A DNA stretch of 64,000 nt from Chitinophagaceae bacterium (GTDB taxonomy: Bacteria > Bacteroidota > Bacteroidia > Chitinophagales > Chitinophagaceae). The number at the start of each line of letters is the position of its first letter. Positions within the stretch are counted from its first letter, which is position 1. Of the stretch, positions 51,893-59,871 are shown one piece after another. The notes under the pieces are model-generated. The model made no database searches and was not told the origin of the DNA. It worked only from the letters and a program-made list of their open reading frames with translations. The stretch lies in assembly GCA_017307755.1 (NCBI GenBank), contig JAFKGQ010000012.1, forward strand, positions 62,001-126,000, written 5' to 3'. The translations under genes and the position numbers were made by a program.

Positions 51893-53212
51893 ATGAGTAT
51901 TCGCAATCAATTACAACAGAATATATACAAGGTCATCAATCCTTTCGTCCGATTGCTGATCCGTGCGGGACTTACGCCTAATATGGTGACGACTATCGGG
52001 CTCGTGTTGAATATTGGCGTTGCCATCATTTTTATCGAAGGGGCGGAGAAAGGCAATCGCGGGGATCTGTCTTATGTGGGCTGGGCTGGTGCGTTGATCT
52101 TATTTGCAGGTCTATTCGACATGCTGGACGGACAGGTGGCCCGGCTGGGTAATATGAGCTCCCGTTTTGGAGCTTTGTATGATTCTGTACTTGACCGTTA
52201 CAGCGAATTGATACTCTTTTTGGGCATCTGTTATTACCTCGTGGCGCACCATTATTTTCTCAGTAGCCTTGTGGCTTTTATCGGCATGATCGGAAGCCTG
52301 ATGGTCAGCTATACCAGGGCGAGGGCAGAGGGGTTGGGCATCGAGTGCAAGGATGGGCTGATGCAGCGGCCGGAGAGGGTTATCCTCATCGGTGTATCGG
52401 CCCTTGCCTGCGGTGTCGCCAGCAAATGGATGGGGGGCAATTACAAGGTACATGTGCCGCATTCTTCCTTTCCTATATTTGAAACCATTTCTATCTTTAC
52501 GCTCCCGCTAACAGTGATGGCTGTCCTGGCCAATGCCACTGCCATAGGACGTCTGAAGGATGCGAAAAAGGCCCTGGAGGATCAGGAACAGACGCAGCAG
52601 ACGACCAAGCCCAATAGTAATACCCCGGCAAAGAAAGCCAGCATGTTCCTTTGGCTGCTGTTATTATTGTCCGCCACAGCATCTACCGTCTATGCGCAGA
52701 AACAAAGGACCGGCGGCCCCGTACCTCCCGTCAATACGGCCATGGACAGTTTTCCTGTCCCCCCTCATAGGAACAATTCCTTATTTTATCTGCAGCGTAC
52801 ACCAAATATCAATACCATCATTTGCGAGCTTAACGAAAAGAACGGGGCGCCTGATCCGGATGATCCGGTGCATGTGCTCTGGATCCGGTACACCGAGCAG
52901 AAACAACGCCAGGAACTGTCCTGGATCCAGCGTCATTTTGCTTATGGTATCAAATCCAGGTCGTTGGGTAACGACGCCTACGAGCTGCATTTTGTATCTT
53001 ATAAGAAAATACCCATGTACCTCCGGAGATCCCCGGTGGACAACCTTCATCATGTCTATGTGACTATTGGCAATAAACAAATCTTACTGAACAGGGTCTT
53101 TATCAAGATCAATCCAGGAGGCACCTTCTGGTCGCCCAATGTCGAATATCTCGAATTCAAGGGGGTCGACCCGGATAGTGGTAGGGAACTCCTGGAACGT
53201 GTAAAAATCTAG
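51893..53212 (+). CDS. CDP-alcohol phosphatidyltransferase (probable phosphatidylinositol-phosphate synthase) fused to DUF4833-like domain
   Basis: The 439-residue protein has two parts. The N-terminal 230 or so residues are a CDP-alcohol phosphatidyltransferase with the full catalytic motif D76-x2-D79-G80-x2-A83-R84-x8-G93-x3-D97-x3-D101. By context it joins inositol phosphate to CDP-diacylglycerol. After a charged linker, Met251 begins a hydrophobic stretch ending TASTVYAQ that looks like a secretory signal peptide. A soluble domain resembling DUF4833 follows (VHVLWIRYTE, YELHFVSYKKIPMYLRR, LNRVFIKI). The second part would face the periplasm. An internal start at ATG 52643 could also make it separately. 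The stop is followed 5 bases later by the Aur1-like gene. Confidence 0.87.
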   Translation: MSIRNQLQQNIYKVINPFVRLLIRAGLTPNMVTTIGLVLNIGVAIIFIEGAEKGNRGDLSYVGWAGALILFAGLFDMLDGQVARLGNMSSRFGALYDSVLDRYSELILFLGICYYLVAHHYFLSSLVAFIGMIGSLMVSYTRARAEGLGIECKDGLMQRPERVILIGVSALACGVASKWMGGNYKVHVPHSSFPIFETISIFTLPLTVMAVLANATAIGRLKDAKKALEDQEQTQQTTKPNSNTPAKKASMFLWLLLLLSATASTVYAQKQRTGGPVPPVNTAMDSFPVPPHRNNSLFYLQRTPNINTIICELNEKNGAPDPDDPVHVLWIRYTEQKQRQELSWIQRHFAYGIKSRSLGNDAYELHFVSYKKIPMYLRRSPVDNLHHVYVTIGNKQILLNRVFIKINPGGTFWSPNVEYLEFKGVDPDSGRELLERVKI

Positions 53213-53217
53213 TGGAA

Positions 53218-54159
53218 ATGGATCCATCCAGCGTCGCCTCTCCGAGGACGCCTCTCAACTATAAGACCATACTAACTGTCACTGCCATATCGGTGGGCTA
53301 TCTGCTCCTGGCGGCCTGGCTTATTGGATTTAAAGGAGACCAGCTTTTTCTGGTAGGGTTGTTTAATACGTTATTTTATCTTTCGGGACCTACCCGCCGC
53401 TTTATACTGGGTTTTTCTATCTTTATCGTATTCTGGATCATCTTCGACTCCATGAAGGCCTTTCCGAACTACCGGTACAATACCGTACACATCGAGAGCA
53501 TCTATCAGACGGAGAAGCGGCTGTTTGGCGTCAATGGGGTAACGCCGAATGAGTATTTGGCTGCGCATACGAATAGCCTGCTCGATGTTATCGCGGGTAT
53601 TTTTTATCTCTGCTGGATCCCGGTGCCGCTGGCTTTTGCGGGTTATCTCTTTTATAAGGACAAGAATGCCTTCCTGCGTTTTTCGCTGACATTCCTTTTG
53701 GTGAACCTGCTGGGCTTTGTCATCTATTATGTTTATCCCGCCGCCCCGCCCTGGTATGTGCAGCAATATGGGTTTGGGTTCAACCCTCACACTCCGGGCA
53801 ACACAGCCGGCCTGGGCCGTTTTGACAGCCTGCTGCACGTACAGGTATTTGCCGGTCTGTATGCAAAAAGCTCCAATGTATTTGCGGCCATGCCTTCTCT
53901 GCATGCAAGTTATCCGTTGATCGTATTGTACCATGGCATCCGCACAAAGCAAGGGTGGATCAACCTTCTTTTTGGGACCATTATGGTAGGGATCTGGTTC
54001 TCTGCGGTGTATAGCAGTCACCATTACGTGTTGGATGTACTGGCGGGCATTGCCTGTGGACTGACCGGGATAGGACTGTTTAATTTCCTGTACAGCAGGG
54101 TGGGAGGGTTCCGCCGGTGGGTGGAGCGTTGCGCTATCGTCCTATCCCCTCGACCATAA
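53218..54159 (+). CDS. PAP2/Aur1-like inositol phosphotransferase (probable inositol phosphoceramide synthase)
   Basis: The 313-residue protein has about six membrane helices and the Aur1 set of motifs: YPAAPPWY (173-180), MPSLHAS with His229, and SHHYVLD with His269 and Asp273. Together these form the His-His-Asp triad of the PAP2 fold. Fungal Aur1 moves phosphoinositol from phosphatidylinositol to ceramide. A PAP2-type enzyme does this in Bacteroides inositol-lipid clusters, as recalled. Ending an operon that makes phosphatidylinositol, it most likely makes inositol phosphoceramide. ATG 53218 is used rather than a GTG two codons earlier that overlaps the previous stop. It overlaps the convergent TetR gene by 26 bases. 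Confidence 0.88.
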   Translation: MDPSSVASPRTPLNYKTILTVTAISVGYLLLAAWLIGFKGDQLFLVGLFNTLFYLSGPTRRFILGFSIFIVFWIIFDSMKAFPNYRYNTVHIESIYQTEKRLFGVNGVTPNEYLAAHTNSLLDVIAGIFYLCWIPVPLAFAGYLFYKDKNAFLRFSLTFLLVNLLGFVIYYVYPAAPPWYVQQYGFGFNPHTPGNTAGLGRFDSLLHVQVFAGLYAKSSNVFAAMPSLHASYPLIVLYHGIRTKQGWINLLFGTIMVGIWFSAVYSSHHYVLDVLAGIACGLTGIGLFNFLYSRVGGFRRWVERCAIVLSPRP

Positions 54160-54736
54160 TATCTACGATGCTGTCGATCTGCAGGTCCAGGCGGGGGCAC
54201 TGTATGCCCGGGACCATCAGCGGCATAGCAAGTCCGCGAAAACTGCTGACCATGATATAGGCTACTAATTCGATGTTGTCGATGTTGAGCTTTTTGAACT
54301 CCCCATTGAGGACGCCTTCTTCCAGTATGCCTTTTACAAGCTCAACGTGGGTGGTGTCGAATTTGCTTTTCAGGTCCGTCATAACACAATGCAACTCTGC
54401 AATTTCGCTTTTCAGGGCATCGCTAAGATTGTATAGCTGGCTCAACTTATTGAGACGGCACCGGCAGTAGTTGATGAGTTTTTCCTTGGAGGTGGAGGCC
54501 TGGCTGATGGATTGGTGGATCTGGTCCAGCAATTCGTCCATTTCGGCGTGCAGGACGGCTTCAAAAATATCCTCTTTACTGGGATAATAGTAATATAGGG
54601 AACTCTTGGCCTTGCCCAGACTCCGGGCAATATCGCCCATGGTCGTTTTTTTGAACCCTGTCTTTTTAAAAAGGGTTCTGGCAGTGTCAATGATATCCCT
54701 GACTACTATCTCATCCTTTTGAAGTATTTCGGCCAT
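54134..54736 (-). CDS. TetR/AcrR family transcriptional regulator
   Basis: The 200-residue protein has an N-terminal helix-turn-helix (residues about 20-65; TTMGDIARSLGKAKSSLYYYYPSKEDIF) and an all-helical ligand domain. TetR proteins bind palindromes and leave on ligand binding. It converges on the inositol-lipid operon with a 26-base overlap. It is a candidate, though not the only one, to bind the twin palindromes upstream of that operon. MAEILQKDE at 54736 is preferred to an upstream Met at 54769. Confidence 0.93.
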   Translation of the reverse strand: MAEILQKDEIVVRDIIDTARTLFKKTGFKKTTMGDIARSLGKAKSSLYYYYPSKEDIFEAVLHAEMDELLDQIHQSISQASTSKEKLINYCRCRLNKLSQLYNLSDALKSEIAELHCVMTDLKSKFDTTHVELVKGILEEGVLNGEFKKLNIDNIELVAYIMVSSFRGLAMPLMVPGIQCPRLDLQIDSIVDIMVEGIGR

Positions 54737-54882
54737 GAAGTGAACTGCTTTAACGGGGCAAAAGTACAAATTTTCCAGGCCTTTTGGTGGTTAACGATTG
54801 GTGAATTGACCGTTCCTACAGACAATTCTTGCATCTCCGCGAGGTTTGCTTTAATTTTAAATTACTATTCTACCTACTTGCC

Positions 54883-55311
54883 ATGACTACAAAACTGAAC
54901 TGCATCCTTCTCATCGACGATGACGAGCCTACGAACTTCCTCAACCGGATAACGGTGGAACAGGTGAACTGCACCAGGCATATACAAATCGTACAGAGTG
55001 GCCAGGAGGCCCTGGATTTCCTCATGCACAAAGGGAAATACGAGTATGTGCCGGACCTGCTCCATCCCGACCTCATTTTCCTCGATATCAATATGCCGGC
55101 CATGGATGGTTGGGAATTCCTGAGCAAATACCGTCAGTTGCCTTCCGAGCAAAAGGCCTGTATTGTGATGATCATGCTGACTACTTCTCTCAACCCGGAC
55201 GATCACCTGCGGGCCCGGGAAATACCCGAAGTAAACGGTTTTGAGCATAAACCGCTCAAGGTCGACCGGTTGAAAGAAATATTGAAAAGCTATTTCCCGG
55301 ACAAAGCATAG
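54883..55311 (+). CDS. Single-domain response regulator (CheY-like)
   Basis: The 142-residue receiver domain has no output domain. The acidic pair is Asp12/Asp13, the phosphate-accepting Asp68 is in IFLDINMP, the switch Thr100 is in IMLTTS, and Lys123 is in EHKPL. It is probably a phosphorelay carrier or a target of a hybrid histidine kinase encoded elsewhere. ATG 54883 puts the first strand at the right distance; a longer frame is unconserved. It is divergent from the TetR gene. Confidence 0.94.
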   Translation: MTTKLNCILLIDDDEPTNFLNRITVEQVNCTRHIQIVQSGQEALDFLMHKGKYEYVPDLLHPDLIFLDINMPAMDGWEFLSKYRQLPSEQKACIVMIMLTTSLNPDDHLRAREIPEVNGFEHKPLKVDRLKEILKSYFPDKA

Positions 55312-55329
55312 GGGGTAATAGCGATCAGG

Positions 55330-55764
55330 CTATATTCCCGAATGCAAATAATCTTTTAGATGGGAAATAGTTTCTTCCTGTGTGAGAATGGTTTCCTTTA
55401 CCACGTCATTGATGGAGACGATGCCGCAGAGCGTGTCATTGTCAAATACCGGCAGATACCGGATGTTCTTGTCAGACAGCAACTGCATACAGAATTCAAT
55501 AGTGTCCTGGGGCTTTACATGCGGAAGGTCGTTGGTCATGATCTCCGACACTTTTGTGTCCGTAGAAGATTTGCCTTTGAGGATCACCTTCCGGGAATAG
55601 TCACGCTCCGTCATGATGCCCACGTACCGCTGGCCGTCCAGGACTAATACTGAGCCAATATTCTGATCGGCCATGATCCGTAAAGCATCCAGGACAGTGG
55701 TCTCGGGGCTGACGGAAGTGATCCGGCTGCCCTTGTGTGAAAGAATATCAGCTACCCTTTTCAT
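55330..55764 (-). CDS. Tandem CBS domain protein
   Basis: The 144-residue protein consists of two CBS repeats (TTVLDALRIMADQNIGSVLVLDG and DTIEFCMQLLSDKNIRYLPVFDN). Such pairs form a Bateman module that binds adenosine nucleotides. The GIMTERDYSRKVILKGKSS segment is typical of stand-alone CBS proteins. Partner and ligand are unknown. ATG 55764 is used since residues before it look unconserved. It converges with the response regulator gene, with 18 bases between stops. Confidence 0.93.
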   Translation of the reverse strand: MKRVADILSHKGSRITSVSPETTVLDALRIMADQNIGSVLVLDGQRYVGIMTERDYSRKVILKGKSSTDTKVSEIMTNDLPHVKPQDTIEFCMQLLSDKNIRYLPVFDNDTLCGIVSINDVVKETILTQEETISHLKDYLHSGI

Positions 55765-55840
55765 ACGTCTAGTTTTGGATGAACAATCGTTTTTAATGCG
55801 TCCAGTAACAATATACGGATTTTTTTTCATTTTTTGGGGA

Positions 55841-56491
55841 TCAATCCGTGAGCGGGGTAAGCCAGTCGGCGAAATCTTTTACGGTGTAAAAAAGCCAGTC
55901 GGGTTTTTGCGCCAGCAATGCTTCCGGGTCAGCGGTGGGCGCCCATCCTGCTCCGGCAACTGCGATGCCTGCCTCCCGGCTGGCTTTTACGTCGCTGGGG
56001 GCATCTCCGACATAGATGATATCTTCCTTTTGCAGAAGGGACCAGGCGGCCAGCACTTGTCTGATGCCTTCGGTTTTCCGCGGGCCTGCCGGGCTACCTG
56101 TCTCGATGATCTCGAAATAGGAGGTCAGCCCGAATTTGTTCAGCGAGATGTCCGTGCTATGTTTGCCTTTGCCGGTGACCATGGCGATACGTATACCTTT
56201 TTTCTTCAGGAGATCCAGCAGATCCCGGATGTCCGGGAATGGGTCGGGGCACATGTCGTGGAGATCCTTATAGAAATTGAGGTAATTGACGATGCCTTTT
56301 TCGTAGTGTCCGGGTACGAGGGTCATGATCGTTCCTTCCTCGGAAGGTCCGAAAGTGGCGATGATCTCTTCGTCTGACAATGGTTGCAAGGTCAGCGGTT
56401 CCACCGACTGCCGGAAGGCCTGGATACACAAGGGCAGGGTATTGGCCAGTGTCCCGTCCAGATCGAATATGATCCCCCTGATCTTTTGCAT
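55841..56491 (-). CDS. HAD family phosphatase (phosphoglycolate phosphatase/PpaX-like)
   Basis: The 216-residue HAD hydrolase has motif I FDLDGTL (nucleophile Asp10), an alpha-helical cap, motif II in AMVTGKG, a conserved Lys in PRKTEG and motif IV GDAPSDV. It is most like the Gph/PpaX group acting on phosphoglycolate or pyrophosphate. The exact substrate is not decidable. It is cytoplasmic. It lies 8 bases downstream of the DUF1080 gene, on the same strand. Confidence 0.92.
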   Translation of the reverse strand: MQKIRGIIFDLDGTLANTLPLCIQAFRQSVEPLTLQPLSDEEIIATFGPSEEGTIMTLVPGHYEKGIVNYLNFYKDLHDMCPDPFPDIRDLLDLLKKKGIRIAMVTGKGKHSTDISLNKFGLTSYFEIIETGSPAGPRKTEGIRQVLAAWSLLQKEDIIYVGDAPSDVKASREAGIAVAGAGWAPTADPEALLAQKPDWLFYTVKDFADWLTPLTD

Positions 56492-56499
56492 ATGATGGA

Positions 56500-57309
56500 T
56501 TACAACGGTCTTACCCAGATGTTACGAAAGCTGATAGGTTCGCTGGGATCGCCATGGGCCTGCAATTTGATGGGAGAGGGGCCATGGGCTTTGTAATAGG
56601 GTTTGCCGATATAGCGGGTGACGCCTTTTAATTCGAAGTTATTTTGGACCAGCACGCCATTGTGCAGGACCGTGACGCGTGCGGGAGAAGCGAGGCTACC
56701 GTCGGTGTGGAAGACGGGGGCCGTCCAGATGACGTCATAGGTTTGCCATTCTCCCGGCTTGCGACAGGCATTGGCGAGAGGGATAGCTTGTTTGTAGATG
56801 CTGCCTACCTGTCCGTTGACATAGGTCTTGTTGTTATAGTTGTCCAATACCTGCAGTTCATATCCCTCATCGCCTTTACCAACGCTGGCGAGGAATATGC
56901 CGCTATTGCCCCTGCCCTGGTCCGATCCTGTGATATTGGAGGGTATCCTGTATTCCAGGTGTAATTGATAGTTGGTGAAGGATTCTTTTGTTTGTATGTT
57001 GCCGGCTTTTTTATTTACGGTGAGGATGCCGTTGTCGACGATCCATTTGGCGGGGCTGCCATCGGATACGGATGCCCATTTGTCCAGGTTTTTTCCGTCA
57101 AAGAGGATGACCGCATCGGAAGGGGCGTCCCCGCATTGGGCGCCTGGGGTTACCACGGGTGGTACGGGGCTGTATACTTCGGTGGTTCTGTGGTCGGTGA
57201 TGGTGTCGGTCTGCTGGGCGCGGGCGGCTGAAATACCGGAGAGGATGCCGATGGCTGAGAGTACGAATGTCCTTTTTAGAGAGGAACAAGCATTGAGCGT
57301 CATGTTCAT
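56500..57309 (-). CDS. Secreted DUF1080 (3-keto-disaccharide hydrolase-like) protein
   Basis: The 269-residue protein has a signal peptide (LSGISAARAQ) and one DUF1080 jelly-roll domain (VILFDGKNLDKW, NSGIFLASVG, GYELQVLDNYNNKT, GEWQTYDVIWTAP, ISFRNIWVRPL). Members bind or hydrolyse glucosides, and some act on 3-keto-sugars. MNMTLN at 57309 is used as start; a Met two codons on is possible. It is probably co-transcribed with the HAD gene. Confidence 0.9.
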   Translation of the reverse strand: MNMTLNACSSLKRTFVLSAIGILSGISAARAQQTDTITDHRTTEVYSPVPPVVTPGAQCGDAPSDAVILFDGKNLDKWASVSDGSPAKWIVDNGILTVNKKAGNIQTKESFTNYQLHLEYRIPSNITGSDQGRGNSGIFLASVGKGDEGYELQVLDNYNNKTYVNGQVGSIYKQAIPLANACRKPGEWQTYDVIWTAPVFHTDGSLASPARVTVLHNGVLVQNNFELKGVTRYIGKPYYKAHGPSPIKLQAHGDPSEPISFRNIWVRPL

Positions 57310-57478
57310 GTGAATAGATTGAGGGTACAATTTAAGGCAAAATTTGGAAATGGGGGCATTGACCAATCCTGTCGTGATCCTGGCGCGGATTTACAGGGAT
57401 GATGCCTCTGGAAACGTATTAGTCCCCTTTGAACCAGATAAAACATATCTCTATAATTTATTACCATAAATTTATTTC

Positions 57479-57841
57479 ATGGAATACAAACTGGTCTTTT
57501 CTACGGGTTATGAAAATGATTTGGAGTCCCTTCAGAAACAGTTCAAGGGAGATGTCTTATTGCTGGACGAGCAGAATGATAACTATTATGAGCTCAATTT
57601 TGTAACGCTTGACCGGTTAAAGCAAGAGTTTGACAGGAGGTACATCTGTTATGTCGAAAATAACATGGTAATTCTCCATGAGATCACAAAAGAGAATATT
57701 ATCCGGTCAATTTCTGAGTTGCACAAATGGAGATTTTATAAACAGTGGGTTCCATTAACGCAGGAACAAATCGAAAAATATTATTACCCCCGGGAGAAGT
57801 GGGTCTATTTTTCTGTATCCATACCAGAGCAATTCCTTTGA
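57479..57841 (+). CDS. Orphan protein, first gene of an A/T-rich cassette
   Basis: The 120-residue soluble protein starts MEYKLVFSTGYENDLESL. It is rich in Tyr, Asn, Lys and Glu and has no signal peptide, membrane helix or known motif. Its base content is more A/T-rich than the flanking housekeeping genes. Size, composition and grouping with two other orphans resemble immunity-gene clusters, but no toxin is present, so no function is claimed. The next gene follows after 18 bases. Confidence 0.7.
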   Translation: MEYKLVFSTGYENDLESLQKQFKGDVLLLDEQNDNYYELNFVTLDRLKQEFDRRYICYVENNMVILHEITKENIIRSISELHKWRFYKQWVPLTQEQIEKYYYPREKWVYFSVSIPEQFL

Positions 57842-57859
57842 AAGCTTAATTTTTGAAAT

Positions 57860-58138
57860 ATGAAACTAGAACATCTAATAAAGGATATTGATAATATGGA
57901 TAATGAGCTAATTATCTTTCAGAAAGATAAGCTTGATCTTGATGGCGAGATATTCCTTCATAATGAGGACAATATAAAAAACGGCGTAATGCAAATAGGG
58001 GATACCGTATATTATTATTTGCTGGAAGTGTTCATCGTAAAAGAGTTTCTTGAGGGTTGGTTGGAAAATCTTGCCCCAAGGCCTACAGATAGAGAAATTG
58101 CAAAAAGGGTTTTTGAATATGCCATCAATGATGCTTAA
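57860..58138 (+). CDS. Orphan acidic protein, second gene of the cassette
   Basis: The 92-residue protein (MKLEHLIKDIDNMDNELIIF) is strongly acidic and A/T-rich in coding sequence, with no membrane helix or recognised motif. It lies 18 bases after the first cassette gene, so the two are probably translated from one message. It could be an immunity-type or regulatory protein. This is not supported by any motif. Confidence 0.65.
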   Translation: MKLEHLIKDIDNMDNELIIFQKDKLDLDGEIFLHNEDNIKNGVMQIGDTVYYYLLEVFIVKEFLEGWLENLAPRPTDREIAKRVFEYAINDA

Positions 58139-58211
58139 ACTGACGGCAATGGAATAATAATATTTTTTGGTTATCTCCGCCTAAAATAATAGCTTGTGCC
58201 ATCCTAAACAA

Positions 58212-58544
58212 ATGGGCAACGAGACTATCTTTTTTGGTTATGTCACCTTCCTTAGAGAGAATGTAGACGCCATTGTCGACATACTGAAAAAAAGACCCAA
58301 CGATTACCTCTGGATATGCTTCAATCCTTCCCGCATCGTACAAAACGGCCCTACTGAAGAACATCCCAATATGAGCTTTTCCATCATTCTGGATACGGAT
58401 GACCCGGGCGATATTGTTGCCGACATAGAGGCGGCTGTCCGGCAATTGCCTTTTTTATCGTGTACGCTGGTGGTGGAGGCGCTCTCTACCCGGGAGTATA
58501 TTGTCCATAATTGGGAATTGCTAAAGCCTTCACCCACAGTTTAA
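58212..58544 (+). CDS. Orphan small protein, third gene of the cassette
   Basis: The 110-residue protein starts MGNETIFFGYVTFLRENVDAI and looks like an alpha/beta single domain without a signal. The ATG at 58212 is chosen over a GTG at 58194. No family is recognised. It follows the previous gene by 73 bases and precedes a lytic transglycosylase gene by 87 bases. A complementary frame on the other strand is a shadow. Confidence 0.65.
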   Translation: MGNETIFFGYVTFLRENVDAIVDILKKRPNDYLWICFNPSRIVQNGPTEEHPNMSFSIILDTDDPGDIVADIEAAVRQLPFLSCTLVVEALSTREYIVHNWELLKPSPTV

Positions 58545-58631
58545 TCTAATAGTTTTCAATATCTTATAATCTGGCACCCCCCTTGAAATAACGCGGCGGA
58601 TCTAATTCATTCGCACCCGAAAACTATTAAC

Positions 58632-59342
58632 ATGTTGACACCTGCAAAATTCTACAAGGTCATTCTTTTTTTATCGATGGCTGTCCTTTCCGGCAACGCT
58701 ATCCATAACAAGCCTGCTGTGGTCTATACAGATAATAGTACGGAGAAGAGTAACATTACCCTCAGCATCCGTATACGTCAGTATGTCTATAATTACATCC
58801 GGGAGAATGAAGAAGAGCTGAGCGCCGTCAGGATGAGGAGCGCCCGTCCTTTCAGGCTCATCGATTCTGTATTTGGCCGTTATGGGTTGCCCAGGGAGAT
58901 GAAATACCTGGCCGTGGTTGAGTCTCAGTTAAAAGCTACTGCCGTATCCAGGGTAGGAGCGAAGGGGCCCTGGCAGTTGATGGCTGTTACTGCGCAGGAG
59001 CTCGGCTTGAAAGTCGACTCCACGACAGATGAACGTACGCATTATTATAAGAGCACGGTGGCAGCGGCTAAGTATCTGAGAGATCTGCATAATGAATTTG
59101 GCGACTGGCTGCTTGTCCTGGCAGCTTATAACAGCGGGCCTGCGCCTGTTTACCGTGCTATCCGCAAGGCCGGCAGCCGGGACTTCTGGGCATTGGAGAA
59201 ATACCTGCCCGCCGAGAGCAGGGGACATGTAAAAAGATTTATCGCTTCACATTATTACTTTGAAGGGCTGAGCGGCGTGGCAATGCTGACGAAGAGCGCC
59301 TGTGAGACTTGCACGACGGCTGTAGGGTTTGCGACTTTATAG
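58632..59342 (+). CDS. Lytic murein transglycosylase (SLT domain)
   Basis: The 236-residue exported protein has a signal peptide-like N-terminus and a Slt/MltD-type lysozyme fold. The catalytic Glu is in YLAVVESQLKATAVSRVGAKGPWQLM. AAYNSGPAPVYRAIRKAG and a late YFEGL segment follow. It cuts peptidoglycan to form 1,6-anhydro ends. No LysM repeats follow, unlike full MltD. It converges with purE, with 8 bases between stops. Confidence 0.94.
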   Translation: MLTPAKFYKVILFLSMAVLSGNAIHNKPAVVYTDNSTEKSNITLSIRIRQYVYNYIRENEEELSAVRMRSARPFRLIDSVFGRYGLPREMKYLAVVESQLKATAVSRVGAKGPWQLMAVTAQELGLKVDSTTDERTHYYKSTVAAAKYLRDLHNEFGDWLLVLAAYNSGPAPVYRAIRKAGSRDFWALEKYLPAESRGHVKRFIASHYYFEGLSGVAMLTKSACETCTTAVGFATL

Positions 59343-59350
59343 ATCAGGTA

Positions 59351-59866
59351 TTAATCGAAGTTATTTGCCCACCCGTCTTTTTTCAGCAGCTCTACTTTTT
59401 TGAGCACTTCCTTTTCCAGTTTGGTTTTGAATGCAGTCACTTTGGCGGCGACCAGGGGATCGAAGGCCCCGATGATCGAAGCTGTCAGGATGCCCGCATT
59501 CTTTGCTCCGTTGAGAGCTACGGTTGCCACGGGTATACCGCCTGGCATCTGCAGGATGGAAAGCACGGAGTCCCACCCGTCGATGGAGTTAGAGGATTTG
59601 ATGGGTACGCCGATCACGGGCAGGGGAGTAATGGATGCCACCATGCCCGGCAGATGAGCCGCACCACCCGCGCCGGCGATGATCACCTTTAAGCCTCTGC
59701 CTGCCGCCTGGCTGGCATACTCTACCATCCGTAGAGGAGTGCGGTGAGCCGACACAACGGTGAGTTCGAATGGGATCCCGAATTCTTTTAATACGTCGGC
59801 GGCTGCCTGCATGACGGGGAGGTCGCTGTCGCTGCCCATGATAATACCTACCAATATCTTTTCCAT
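59351..59866 (-). CDS. purE: 5-(carboxyamino)imidazole ribonucleotide mutase
   Basis: PurE moves the carboxylate of N5-CAIR to give CAIR in purine synthesis. The 171 residues have the class I features GSDSDLPVM, SAHRTP, IAGAGGAAHLPGM and GVPIKSSNSIDGWDSVLSILQMPGGIPVATVA. It is cytoplasmic. It follows purK on the same strand by 5 bases, the usual partnership that supplies N5-CAIR. Confidence 0.97.
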   Translation of the reverse strand: MEKILVGIIMGSDSDLPVMQAAADVLKEFGIPFELTVVSAHRTPLRMVEYASQAAGRGLKVIIAGAGGAAHLPGMVASITPLPVIGVPIKSSNSIDGWDSVLSILQMPGGIPVATVALNGAKNAGILTASIIGAFDPLVAAKVTAFKTKLEKEVLKKVELLKKDGWANNFD

Positions 59867-59871
59867 GCTGA

